DNA from: Cytophagia bacterium
Lineage (GTDB): Bacteria; Bacteroidota; Bacteroidia; Cytophagales; Cyclobacteriaceae
Reading direction: 5' to 3'
DNA: 9,075 nucleotides
Assembly: GCA_013373005.1 (NCBI GenBank)
Contig: JABXIP010000066.1
Span: 1-9,075, forward strand
Shown: one piece after another, positions 1 to 8,000 of the stretch
How the letters are laid out: each line of letters starts with the position of its first letter
Numbering within the stretch: the first letter of the stretch is position 1
Made by a program: the position numbers and the translations under genes
Notes under the pieces: generated by a model
What the model saw: only the letters and a program-made list of their open reading frames with translations
What the model was told of the DNA's origin: nothing
Databases searched by the model: none

Positions 1-1157
1 ATGGCGATGGCGACCAAGATCTCTATGTAACCAGCGGAGGCAGAGCCTTTAGCAAAATTTCTTCCGCCCTAATGGACCGACTCTACTTGAATGATGGAGC
101 AGGGAATTTCACAAAATCGGCAGTGAGCCTACCTTTTACTAGTTACACCAGCAACAGTACGGTTTCCGCGGGAGACTTTGACGGAGATGGTGATGAAGAC
201 CTATTTATCGGAGAAAGATTCGATCCGTTCACCTATGGCGAATCTGGCAGAGCTTTCATTTTCCAAAACGATGGTAGCGGAAAATTCACTGATGTGACAA
301 GTCAGGTTGCTCCTGACCTTTTGGAAATAGGAATGATTACTTCCTCCACATGGATGGATATGGACAAAGATGGTGACCTTGATCTTGTCATAGGTGGAGA
401 CTGGATGGCTGTTCAAATATTTGAAAACCAGAATGGAAAGTTTGTGAGATCAGATGGCTCAAGCTCTCTAAGAGGATGGTGGCATACCATAAGGGTTACA
501 GATATTGATAATGATGGTGACCTGGATATTGTGGCTGGAAATCATGGAGAAAATACCTTCCTTAAACCGGGCACAAGAATGTATGTGAACGACTTCGACC
601 AGAATGGAACCAAAGAGCAAATCTTCTGTGAGAAAATTGGTGATAAATACTACCCCCTTATTGACAAAGATGAGCTGATCAGGCAGATTCCTTCTCTCAA
701 AAAACAATTAGTCTATTTTGAAGATTATGCCAACAAAAGCATTGACCAACTCTTTAGTAAAGAGGTATTGGCTGCCACAAAAGTGTTTGAAATAGACGAG
801 AGAAGAACAGGCGTTTTCTATAATGATAACGGCCAGTTTAGCTTTAAAGCACTTCCAAAAGAGGCTCAATATTCTCCGGTCTATGCCATTGCGGTAGACG
901 ATCTGAATTCAGACAATAAACCGGATTTAATTCTTGGTGGAAATCAATATTTAGTAAAACCACAATTCGGGAGATATGATGCCCTAAAAGGCTTAATTTT
1001 ATTTGGCTCAAATACTGGATTCAGCGGTAAGAAACTGGAATTTTTGAATATTGATGGCCAAATTAGACACATTAAAAAAACTGTGGTAAATGGGGAGGAA
1101 AAGTACCTCTTCATCATTAATAACGGACCTTTGTTGACCTATGAGAAGAAGGATTAG
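1..1157 (+). CDS. FG-GAP/VCBS repeat protein (ASPIC/UnbV type), C-terminal part, 5' truncated by window
   Basis: The reading frame is open from base 3 to the TAG at 1155-1157 (384 codons). The first codons read GDGDQDLYVTSGG, the tail of an Asp-rich calcium-type motif, so the ATG at 72 is internal and not the true start. Alignment by eye with the gene at 1726-5010 puts the first residue near position 705 of that protein, so about 700 residues, including any ASPIC domain and signal peptide, lie upstream. Later motifs are DFDGDGDED (from base 174), DMDKDGDLD, DIDNDGDLD, and two weaker ones, DFDQNGTKE and DLNSDNKPD. The family hallmarks GWW, VAGNHG, a Lys/Leu-rich helical segment (ELIRQIPSLKKQ) and FGRYDALKG follow in the same order as in the paralogs. 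The product is probably an outer-membrane-associated lipoprotein with a beta-propeller; its exact role is unknown. The end overlaps the next gene by 17 bases, which suggests translational coupling. Confidence 0.9.
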   Translation, partial: GDGDQDLYVTSGGRAFSKISSALMDRLYLNDGAGNFTKSAVSLPFTSYTSNSTVSAGDFDGDGDEDLFIGERFDPFTYGESGRAFIFQNDGSGKFTDVTSQVAPDLLEIGMITSSTWMDMDKDGDLDLVIGGDWMAVQIFENQNGKFVRSDGSSSLRGWWHTIRVTDIDNDGDLDIVAGNHGENTFLKPGTRMYVNDFDQNGTKEQIFCEKIGDKYYPLIDKDELIRQIPSLKKQLVYFEDYANKSIDQLFSKEVLAATKVFEIDERRTGVFYNDNGQFSFKALPKEAQYSPVYAIAVDDLNSDNKPDLILGGNQYLVKPQFGRYDALKGLILFGSNTGFSGKKLEFLNIDGQIRHIKKTVVNGEEKYLFIINNGPLLTYEKKD

Positions 1158-1716
1158 TGTACAGGTTTTCGGAGTTTTAGGCGCATTGTTTTTCCTTTAT
1201 TCGTGCCAGACTTCAGAATATGCAAAACTAGAGAAGGCCGAACTGGCTAAAGGTGTCAGATACGACTCTCTCTTTCACGGAATTAAGTTTGGTACAAGTA
1301 AAGGTGACTTCTATCAAATCTGTTGGGATAAAAACAAGGAAGGAATTCTGAATGCCGGAGGGTATAAAAATTATATTCGCTATGAGTTAAAAGGAGATAC
1401 TGCAGTTGCAGATCACATCATTATGTATTTTTATCCTGACTATGATACGGATGAAAACATCACAGGAATGGATGTAGAGTTTTTGTACAGCGGGTGGTCT
1501 CCTGGCAACAGTGTTTACTACTCCGATAAGCTGATGTCTGCTCTTAAAGACACATTAATGACATGGTACGGGGGCAACGAATTCCTGAAGCTTCCCAGCG
1601 AAGAAGAATTTGGAGAGGTATTGGTAAAAGTTGATGGAAATAGAAGAATTGCCATTAAACAGAAGGATGACCAAAGAGTACAAATGAAAATAGCCGACTT
1701 AACGGCCACTAAATAA
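1141..1716 (+). CDS. small predicted lipoprotein of unknown function
   Basis: This 191-residue protein starts MRRRISVQVF, followed by a hydrophobic stretch and a lipobox LYSC with the lipidated Cys at residue 22. That indicates export, signal peptidase II cleavage and membrane anchoring. The ATG at 1141 is the only start that gives the basic n-region, and it lies inside the end of the upstream gene (17-base overlap). The mature part opens with a charged helix (residues 25-40), then KGVRYDSLFHGIKFGTSKG and an aromatic-rich, probably beta-rich body with the motifs YFYPDYDTDE and TWYGGNEF. No catalytic or metal-binding pattern is evident. The body resembles hypothetical lipoproteins I recall from other Bacteroidota, but I cannot name a family. 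Its position between two FG-GAP/ASPIC genes, coupled to one and 9 bases from the next, suggests it works with them, perhaps as an accessory outer-membrane lipoprotein. That role is inference. Confidence 0.88.
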   Translation: MRRRISVQVFGVLGALFFLYSCQTSEYAKLEKAELAKGVRYDSLFHGIKFGTSKGDFYQICWDKNKEGILNAGGYKNYIRYELKGDTAVADHIIMYFYPDYDTDENITGMDVEFLYSGWSPGNSVYYSDKLMSALKDTLMTWYGGNEFLKLPSEEEFGEVLVKVDGNRRIAIKQKDDQRVQMKIADLTATK

Positions 1717-1725
1717 TTTTTTGAT

Positions 1726-4700
1726 ATGAAAAGGCTTACAAAGACAATACCCTGTCTATTTTTTGGACTTTTAATGGTAGGCTGTGGGAAGAATGAACCT
1801 AAGGATACCCTTTTTACAGAAATGGATACCCAAACAACGGGCTTCAGTTTCGAAAACAAACTGTCATACGACAGTGCTTTTAACATTTATACCTACCGTA
1901 ACTTCTACAATGGTGGTGGTGTGTCTATAGGTGACATTAACAATGACGGTTTACCCGACATTTACATGACCGCCAACCAGTTGCCAAACAGGTTATTCCT
2001 GAACAAAGGCAACTTTCAATTCGAAGACATTTCAGAATCGGCAGGTATTTCAGGAAATAGAGCCTGGTCTACCGGAGTAACCATGGTAGATGTGAATGCA
2101 GATGGATTACTTGATATCTACGTCTGTAACTCGGGCGATGTAAAAGGTGATAACAAACAGAACGAGCTTTACATTAATCAAGGCGATCTGACTTTTGTTG
2201 AATCAGCTGCAGAATATGGCCTGGCCGACCCTGGCTATACCACACACGCCTCCTTCTTTGACTATGACAAGGATGGCGATTTGGATGTTTACATTCTCAA
2301 TAACTCCTATCAGGCCATCGGTAGCTTCGACTTAAGAAGAAATGAGAGGCCTAAAAGAGATGTGCTGGGTGGTGATAAACTGATGGAAAACCGAGACGGA
2401 AAGTTCTATGACATCAGTGAAGAAGCGGGCATCTATGGCTCCGTGATTGGCTTTGGCTTGGGTGTGACTGTTGGCGATGTAAACGGTGACTCTTGGGACG
2501 ACATCTATGTTTCTAACGACTTCTTCGAAAGAGACTATCTCTACCTCAATCAGAAGAATGGTACCTTCTCCGAAGTGCTGACTGAAAAAATGAACTCCAT
2601 TAGTGGTGCCTCAATGGGTGCCGATATGGCCGACATCAACAATGATGGTAGCAATGACCTCTTCGTGACCGAAATGCTTCCAAACGATTATGAAAGACTT
2701 AAGTCGGTCACCACTTTTGAAGACTGGAACCGCTATCAATACGGTTTGAATAATGGCTACTATCATCAGTTTACTCGAAACACTTTCCAAATCAACAACG
2801 GCAGTAACTTCTCAGAAATGAGCCGCATGGCCGGTGTAGAAGCTACCGACTGGAGCTGGGGAGCACTCATTTTCGATATGGATAATGATGGCTACAAAGA
2901 CCTCTTCGTAGCCAATGGAATTTATCAGGATTTGACCGATCAGGATTATCTTCAGTATGCTTCAAGTGAAGAGATCATGACCTCCTTAGTCACCAAAAAT
3001 GGGGTAGACTATAAAAGCCTGATCGATATTATTCCTTCCAACCCACTGAAAAACTTTGCTTACAGAAACCAGAACGGTGTGGAATTCCAAGACGTAACCG
3101 AAGACTACGGATTGGCCACTCCAAGTTTCTCAAACGGTGCGGCCTATGCCGACCTAGACAATGATGGTGACCTGGATTTGGTAGTGAACAATGTGAATAT
3201 GCCTTCCTTCTTGTACAGAAATAACGCTGAGAAGAATGCTAACAACAATTACATTGCCTTTACTCTTAAAGGAGAGGGTCAAAATACATTAGCGATTGGC
3301 TCAAAAATTTGGGTAGAGTCTGGTGAAAACAAATATTATATAGAACAGCAACCAACCCGAGGCTTCCAGTCTAGCATAGACCCAAGACCTTTCGTTGGAC
3401 TTAGTTCTTCAGATAAAGTAAACATCAAGGTGGTCTGGCCATCAGGCAAAATCACAGAGATGAAGGGAGTAGATCCGAACCAAAGACTAACTCTATCTGA
3501 AGCAGATGCTTCAAAGCTGAATCCTGACCTTAGCAGCAACGCTAACCAGGCAATATTTACGCAAGAAGCTATTCAGCTTCCTTTCCAGCATCAGGAAAAC
3601 AACTTTGTAGACTTCGATGTGGACCGTTCACTTTTCCTTATGAAAAGTACGCTAGGGCCTAAAGTTTCTAAAGGCGACCTGAACGGTGATGGTATGGTAG
3701 ACATTTTGGTGGGAGGAAGCCGTGATCAGGCAACAAGCATATTGCTAGGCACAAAGAACGGCTTTGAGGTAACACATCCTGAAGCTTTTGATAGAGCTGC
3801 CATTTCTGAAGACATGGAAAGTGTACTTTTCGATGCAGACAACGATGGTGATTTAGACATCTACATCTGTAGCGGAAGTATTGAATACTCTTCAAGTTCA
3901 TCGGCTTTTGAAGACAGACTTTATTTCAATGATGGAAAAGGAAACTTCACCAAGTCGAATCAATTGCTGCCGAGCCAAACGCGCTATGTAAGTTCATCCA
4001 CTGTTTCTGCAGCCGATTTTGATGGTGATGGAGATATTGACCTATTCGTAGGTGAAGGCAGCAAACCGATGCAACAGGGTGTTCCAGGAGACGGTTTCTT
4101 ATTGGCCAATGATGGAAAAGGAAACTTCACTGATGTGACAGCAAACTATGCCCCTGAATTAAAGTCACTTGGAATGATTACCGGAAGCACCTTTACAGAT
4201 GTAAATGGCGATGGTAAACTAGACTTGGTTGTAGTGGGTGAATACATGGGCGTTGAAATGTTCATCAACAATGGCAGCAAACTTACCCGAAGTACTCCTG
4301 AAACCCTGGCAAAAATTACCGGATGGTGGAATGTGATTCACGCGGTGGACATTGACGGTGATGGTGATATGGATTTTGTGGCAGGAAACCACGGGCTCAA
4401 TAGCCGCTTCAAAGCCTCTGAAAATGAGCCAATTGCTCTCTTTGTGAAAGATTTTGATAGCAACGGAACCTTGGATCCAATCCTGGCCAAATACATGGCC
4501 GATGGCAAAGCTTATCCATACGGATTAAGACACAACCTGATTGACCAAATTAAAGGGCTGAAAAAGGTGCTTCCTGATTATACTTCCTTCAAAGAAATGA
4601 GCATCAGAGATATTTTCAATGCGCAGCAAATGCAAGACGTTCTGGAAATAAAAGCTACTCAACTGAGTTCTGTGGTCATCATCAATAATGGCAATATGCA

Positions 4701-5010
4701 ATTTGAAGTGCGCGAGTTACCAAGTCAGGCACAGGTAAGCCCTATCTACGCCATTGCCTCTGGAGATTTTGACCATGATGGCGACATCGACATTATTCTT
4801 GGTGGTAACCTATATGCAGTGAAACCTGAGGTTGGAAGATATGATGCCAGCTACGGTACCTTCCTCAAAAACGATGGACAAGGAAACTTTGTAGTGGCTA
4901 AGCCTGCAGACGGGTTCTTCGTTCAGGGCGAAGTAAGAGACTTTGCAGTGTTTGACAACTTTGTGATTGTTGCTAGAAACAATGATGAATTGGTAAAACT
5001 GAGTTACTAG
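1726..5010 (+). CDS. FG-GAP/VCBS repeat lipoprotein with central ASPIC/UnbV domain, 1094 aa
   Basis: The signal peptide MKRLTKTIPCLFFGLLMVGC has its lipobox Cys at residue 20, so the product is predicted to be a lipoprotein of the outer membrane, possibly surface-exposed. Fourteen motifs of the form D-x-D/N-x-D-G-x-x-D begin at residues 70, 122, 179, 251, 303, 384, 476, 651, 703, 764, 825, 875, 909 and 1014. The gap between the seventh and eighth holds an ASPIC/UnbV domain (about 521-590: IGSKIWV, RGFQSS, VVWPSGKI, NQRL). The usual HFGLG of that domain is PFVGLS here. The motif at 251 has Ser for Gly. Family signatures TDWSWGALIFDMDNDG (374-389) and SNGAAYADLDNDGDLDL (469-485) are intact. Seven plus seven motifs fit two calcium-stabilised propellers. 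A helical insert (about 918-975) separates the last two motifs. Such proteins are sometimes labelled CRTAC1-like or, misleadingly, RNA-binding. The substrate is unknown; binding of a glycan, peptide or protein partner is a guess. There is no clear Shine-Dalgarno before the ATG; the leader is T-rich, as is common in Bacteroidota. Confidence 0.95.
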   Translation: MKRLTKTIPCLFFGLLMVGCGKNEPKDTLFTEMDTQTTGFSFENKLSYDSAFNIYTYRNFYNGGGVSIGDINNDGLPDIYMTANQLPNRLFLNKGNFQFEDISESAGISGNRAWSTGVTMVDVNADGLLDIYVCNSGDVKGDNKQNELYINQGDLTFVESAAEYGLADPGYTTHASFFDYDKDGDLDVYILNNSYQAIGSFDLRRNERPKRDVLGGDKLMENRDGKFYDISEEAGIYGSVIGFGLGVTVGDVNGDSWDDIYVSNDFFERDYLYLNQKNGTFSEVLTEKMNSISGASMGADMADINNDGSNDLFVTEMLPNDYERLKSVTTFEDWNRYQYGLNNGYYHQFTRNTFQINNGSNFSEMSRMAGVEATDWSWGALIFDMDNDGYKDLFVANGIYQDLTDQDYLQYASSEEIMTSLVTKNGVDYKSLIDIIPSNPLKNFAYRNQNGVEFQDVTEDYGLATPSFSNGAAYADLDNDGDLDLVVNNVNMPSFLYRNNAEKNANNNYIAFTLKGEGQNTLAIGSKIWVESGENKYYIEQQPTRGFQSSIDPRPFVGLSSSDKVNIKVVWPSGKITEMKGVDPNQRLTLSEADASKLNPDLSSNANQAIFTQEAIQLPFQHQENNFVDFDVDRSLFLMKSTLGPKVSKGDLNGDGMVDILVGGSRDQATSILLGTKNGFEVTHPEAFDRAAISEDMESVLFDADNDGDLDIYICSGSIEYSSSSSAFEDRLYFNDGKGNFTKSNQLLPSQTRYVSSSTVSAADFDGDGDIDLFVGEGSKPMQQGVPGDGFLLANDGKGNFTDVTANYAPELKSLGMITGSTFTDVNGDGKLDLVVVGEYMGVEMFINNGSKLTRSTPETLAKITGWWNVIHAVDIDGDGDMDFVAGNHGLNSRFKASENEPIALFVKDFDSNGTLDPILAKYMADGKAYPYGLRHNLIDQIKGLKKVLPDYTSFKEMSIRDIFNAQQMQDVLEIKATQLSSVVIINNGNMQFEVRELPSQAQVSPIYAIASGDFDHDGDIDIILGGNLYAVKPEVGRYDASYGTFLKNDGQGNFVVAKPADGFFVQGEVRDFAVFDNFVIVARNNDELVKLSY
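3927..4130 (+). repeat. 24-base perfect direct repeat, period 180 bases
   Basis: Bases 3927-3950 and 4107-4130 are identical over 24 bases and exactly 180 bases (60 codons) apart, in frame. Both encode NDGKGNFT, a turn found between propeller strands. A 22-base relative with one mismatch occurs at 7280-7301 in the next paralog. Probably a remnant of blade duplication or codon-level convergence on a conserved turn. Confidence 0.8.
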
Positions 5011-5032
5011 ATAGCATCTGTTTCTTCACAAT

Positions 5033-5050
5033 TAAAGCGAAAGACTCTTG
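5033..5050 (+). other. start region of the second complete FG-GAP gene: upstream stop and TTG initiation codon
   Basis: An in-frame TAA at 5033-5035 limits the gene on the 5' side, and only four codons (AGC GAA AGA CTC) separate it from the TTG at 5048. No ATG or GTG occurs in frame before or within the signal peptide; the first in-frame ATG is at about residue 129, past the lipobox and first calcium-type motif. A purine run GAAAGA at 5039-5044 could act as a weak ribosome binding site. TTG is therefore the best start, though an unusual downstream codon (for example ATA at 5081) would still leave a shorter signal peptide. Confidence 0.65.
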
Positions 5051-8000
5051 GAACAAAAATTCCCAAATTTTAGAAAAGGCATAAAGGCCAATTGGCTGAA
5101 GGCTACGGCTCTCGGCTTATTGATCTTTTCCTGCACTCCGGAGGATAAAACCCCCGCTCTTTTCCAAAGAATAGATGCTCAGGCCTCTGGCATAGACTTT
5201 GAAAACACCCTTGATGAAACCGATGATTTCAATATCATTGAGTACCTCTATTACTACAATGGAGGTGGTGTGGCTGCTGGTGATATCAACAATGATGGCT
5301 TGATTGACCTCTACTTCACAGCGAATCAAGAACCAAACAAACTCTACTTGAACAAGGGAGGTTTTAAGTTTGAAGATATTACTGATAAATCAGGCATACA
5401 GGAAGAAGGAACCTGGTCTACTGGCGCTGTGATGGCCGATGTAAACGGTGATGGTTACCTGGATATTTACCTCTGCCAGGTTGGTGATTACAAAGAAGCC
5501 AAGGGTAGAAACCAGCTTTTCATCAACAATCAAGACGGCACTTTCACTGAAAAGGCCAAAGAATATGGTCTCGATTTTGTCGGCTTTTCTACTCAGGCTG
5601 CCTTTTTCGACTATGATAATGATGGAGATCTGGACATGTACCTGCTCAATCATTCCATCAAAAACCCTGAGGTATTTTTACCAATCACAGAGCGCTCTGA
5701 AAACACTCCGGGTGGAGACAAAATTTACCAGAGTCAGTTAGCTCAGGGCGAACAAAAATTCATTGACGTAACTGAAGAAACCGGAATCTATTCCAGCACT
5801 TTAGGTTTTGGCCTTGGACTGGCCATCAGTGATATCAACAAAGATGGCTGGCAAGATATCTATGTTTCCAATGACTTTACTGAGAACGACTACCTCTATA
5901 TCAATCAGCAGGATGGTACTTTCAAAGAGCAGCTGGAATCGCACATTCAGCATACCAGCCGCTTCTCTATGGGCAACTTTGTGGCAGATATCAACAACGA
6001 CTCGGAGGTAGACATATTCACTACAGACATGCTTCCGGGCGATCCTGAAATATGGAAGAAATCGGTGGGAGAAGACAAAATTGAAGTTTACCGAATCAAA
6101 GAACAGTTCGGCTACGGTCCACAGTATGTAAGAAATACCATGCAGATGAATCTTGGAAATGGCATGTTCTCAGACATCAGCCTTTTCTCAGACAACTTTG
6201 CAACAGATTGGAGCTGGTCGCCATTGATCTTTGATATGGACAACGATGGACTACAGGACATGCACATCACCAATGGAATTTACAAGCGCCCGAATGATCT
6301 GGACTTTGTGAATTACATGAACAGCAACCCTGGCGCCATGGAAGATGAAGATTTGGAGAAAGCCAGAATCAATTCTTTGCCTACTTTGAAGATTCCAAAC
6401 TATGCCGGATTGAACCAGGGTGGTGGTCAGTTCAAAGGCAGCATTGAAGGTATGAAACTGGGTTTTGAAGAACCCTCCTACTCCAATGGCTCCACCTATG
6501 CAGACTTAGACAATGATGGTGATCTCGATCTTGTAATCAATAACCTGGAGCAAGAAGTCTTCCTTTATGAAAACCAGTCTGGAAAAGACAATGCTTATCT
6601 GAATGTTCGGTTCAAGGGCTCTGAATTCAACACTTTTGGTATTGGCGCCAAAGTATACGTAACCTCCTACGAGTCTACCTTCTTCAGGGAAAACCAAAAT
6701 TCCCGAGGCTTTCAATCGGCCACCGCACCAGAAGTGCACTTTGGTTTAGGTAAAACCGCTGGCCCTGTAGGCTTGAGGGTGGTTTGGCCTGATGGAAAAA
6801 TTCAAAACATAGAAGAACAGGCTGTCAACCAGACCATCGTTTTAGAATATGCCAATGCTGAAGCATCGCAAATACCTTCCAACCTTCGGTTGACCATACC
6901 ACATATTTCTGTGGCCGAATGGAATGTCGATTTCAAACACAGAGAGGACGAATTCAATGATCACCTCAGAGAATACCTTCTACCTAGAAAATACAGTCAT
7001 GAAGGCCCGGCTATGGCCGTTGGCGATGTCAACGGAGATGGCCTAGACGATATTTACTTTGGTGGCGCCAAAGATCAACCTGGAGAGCTGTGGATTCAGG
7101 AGAATAATGGAAAGTTTAAACGACAAATTGCTCGTGTTTTTGAGCAATTACAACGAGCAGAAGATATTGAAGCCCGCTTCTTTGATGCCGATGGCGACTC
7201 TGATCTGGACCTTTATATTGCCAGTGGAGGAAACGAACAAGCTGCAGGCATGCTATTCAACTACGATAGGCTTTATCTAAATGATGGAAAAGGCAACTTC
7301 AGCTTTTCTCCGGGCAGTTTAACTCAGGTAGGCTCTATTGGTAGCAGCCTGGCGGTGGCAGATTTTGATGGTGATTCAGATCTGGATGTATTTGTTGCCT
7401 CCAATATTGTACCCGGATCTTATGGCACTGACCCACAGCAATTCCTACTCATCAACGATGGCCGTGGGTTCTATCAAAACCAAACGCAAGCCAGAATTCA
7501 GGGATTTGAAACCCTGGGTATGCTCAATGCAGCAGAAACTATAGACTTTGATGGAGATGGTGATATGGACCTTATTGTTGCTGGTGAATGGACCGGAATA
7601 CAGCTGCTTCAAAATGATGGAAGAGGAGTTTTTCAAAAAGTTGAAAATGAACTCTCAAGTACACATGGCTGGTGGTATAGTCTGGAAATTGTTGACATCA
7701 ATAAAGATGGGCTACCAGATATTGTTGCCGGAAACCTTGGTTTGAATAGCAAGCTCAAAGCTTCAAAAGAGGAACCTGTTACTTTGTACTTAGGCGATTT
7801 GGATGGAAATGATCAAATCGACCCCTTGATTTTCCATTATCAGCAGGGTAAAGAAACGCCTTTTGCTTCGCGCGATGACTTAATGAAGCAGGTTTCCAAA
7901 ATCAAAAAATATCATTCAAACTATCAAGAGTATGCGCAAAACTCAGGTCCGGACGTAATTCTTGGCGATGGTTATGAAAGCTTCCCAAGAAAGACGGCCA

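Noticed and set aside
72..1157. ATG at 72 as the true start of the first gene
   Set aside because: The frame continues open to base 3 and encodes the end of a calcium-type motif that aligns with the paralogs, so the gene is cut by the window edge and the ATG is internal.
3336..3901. Antisense open frames inside the FG-GAP genes (for example 3336-3539 and 3668-3901)
   Set aside because: They lie opposite the strongly conserved repeat motifs, whose repetitive GAT/GGT codons keep the reverse frames open. The translations show no signal, domain or plausible composition.
1726..5010. RNA-binding protein, a label sometimes given to ASPIC/UnbV proteins
   Set aside because: The lipoprotein signal peptide and calcium-type propeller motifs point to an extracytoplasmic protein; nothing in the sequence supports RNA binding.
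5448..5741. Same-strand alternative-frame open stretches inside the second complete FG-GAP gene (also 5808-6011, 7059-7280, 7338-7544, 7548-7745)
   Set aside because: They are out of frame with a protein that aligns along its whole length with its paralog, and their Ser/Thr/Met-rich translations are frame-shifted versions of the repeats.
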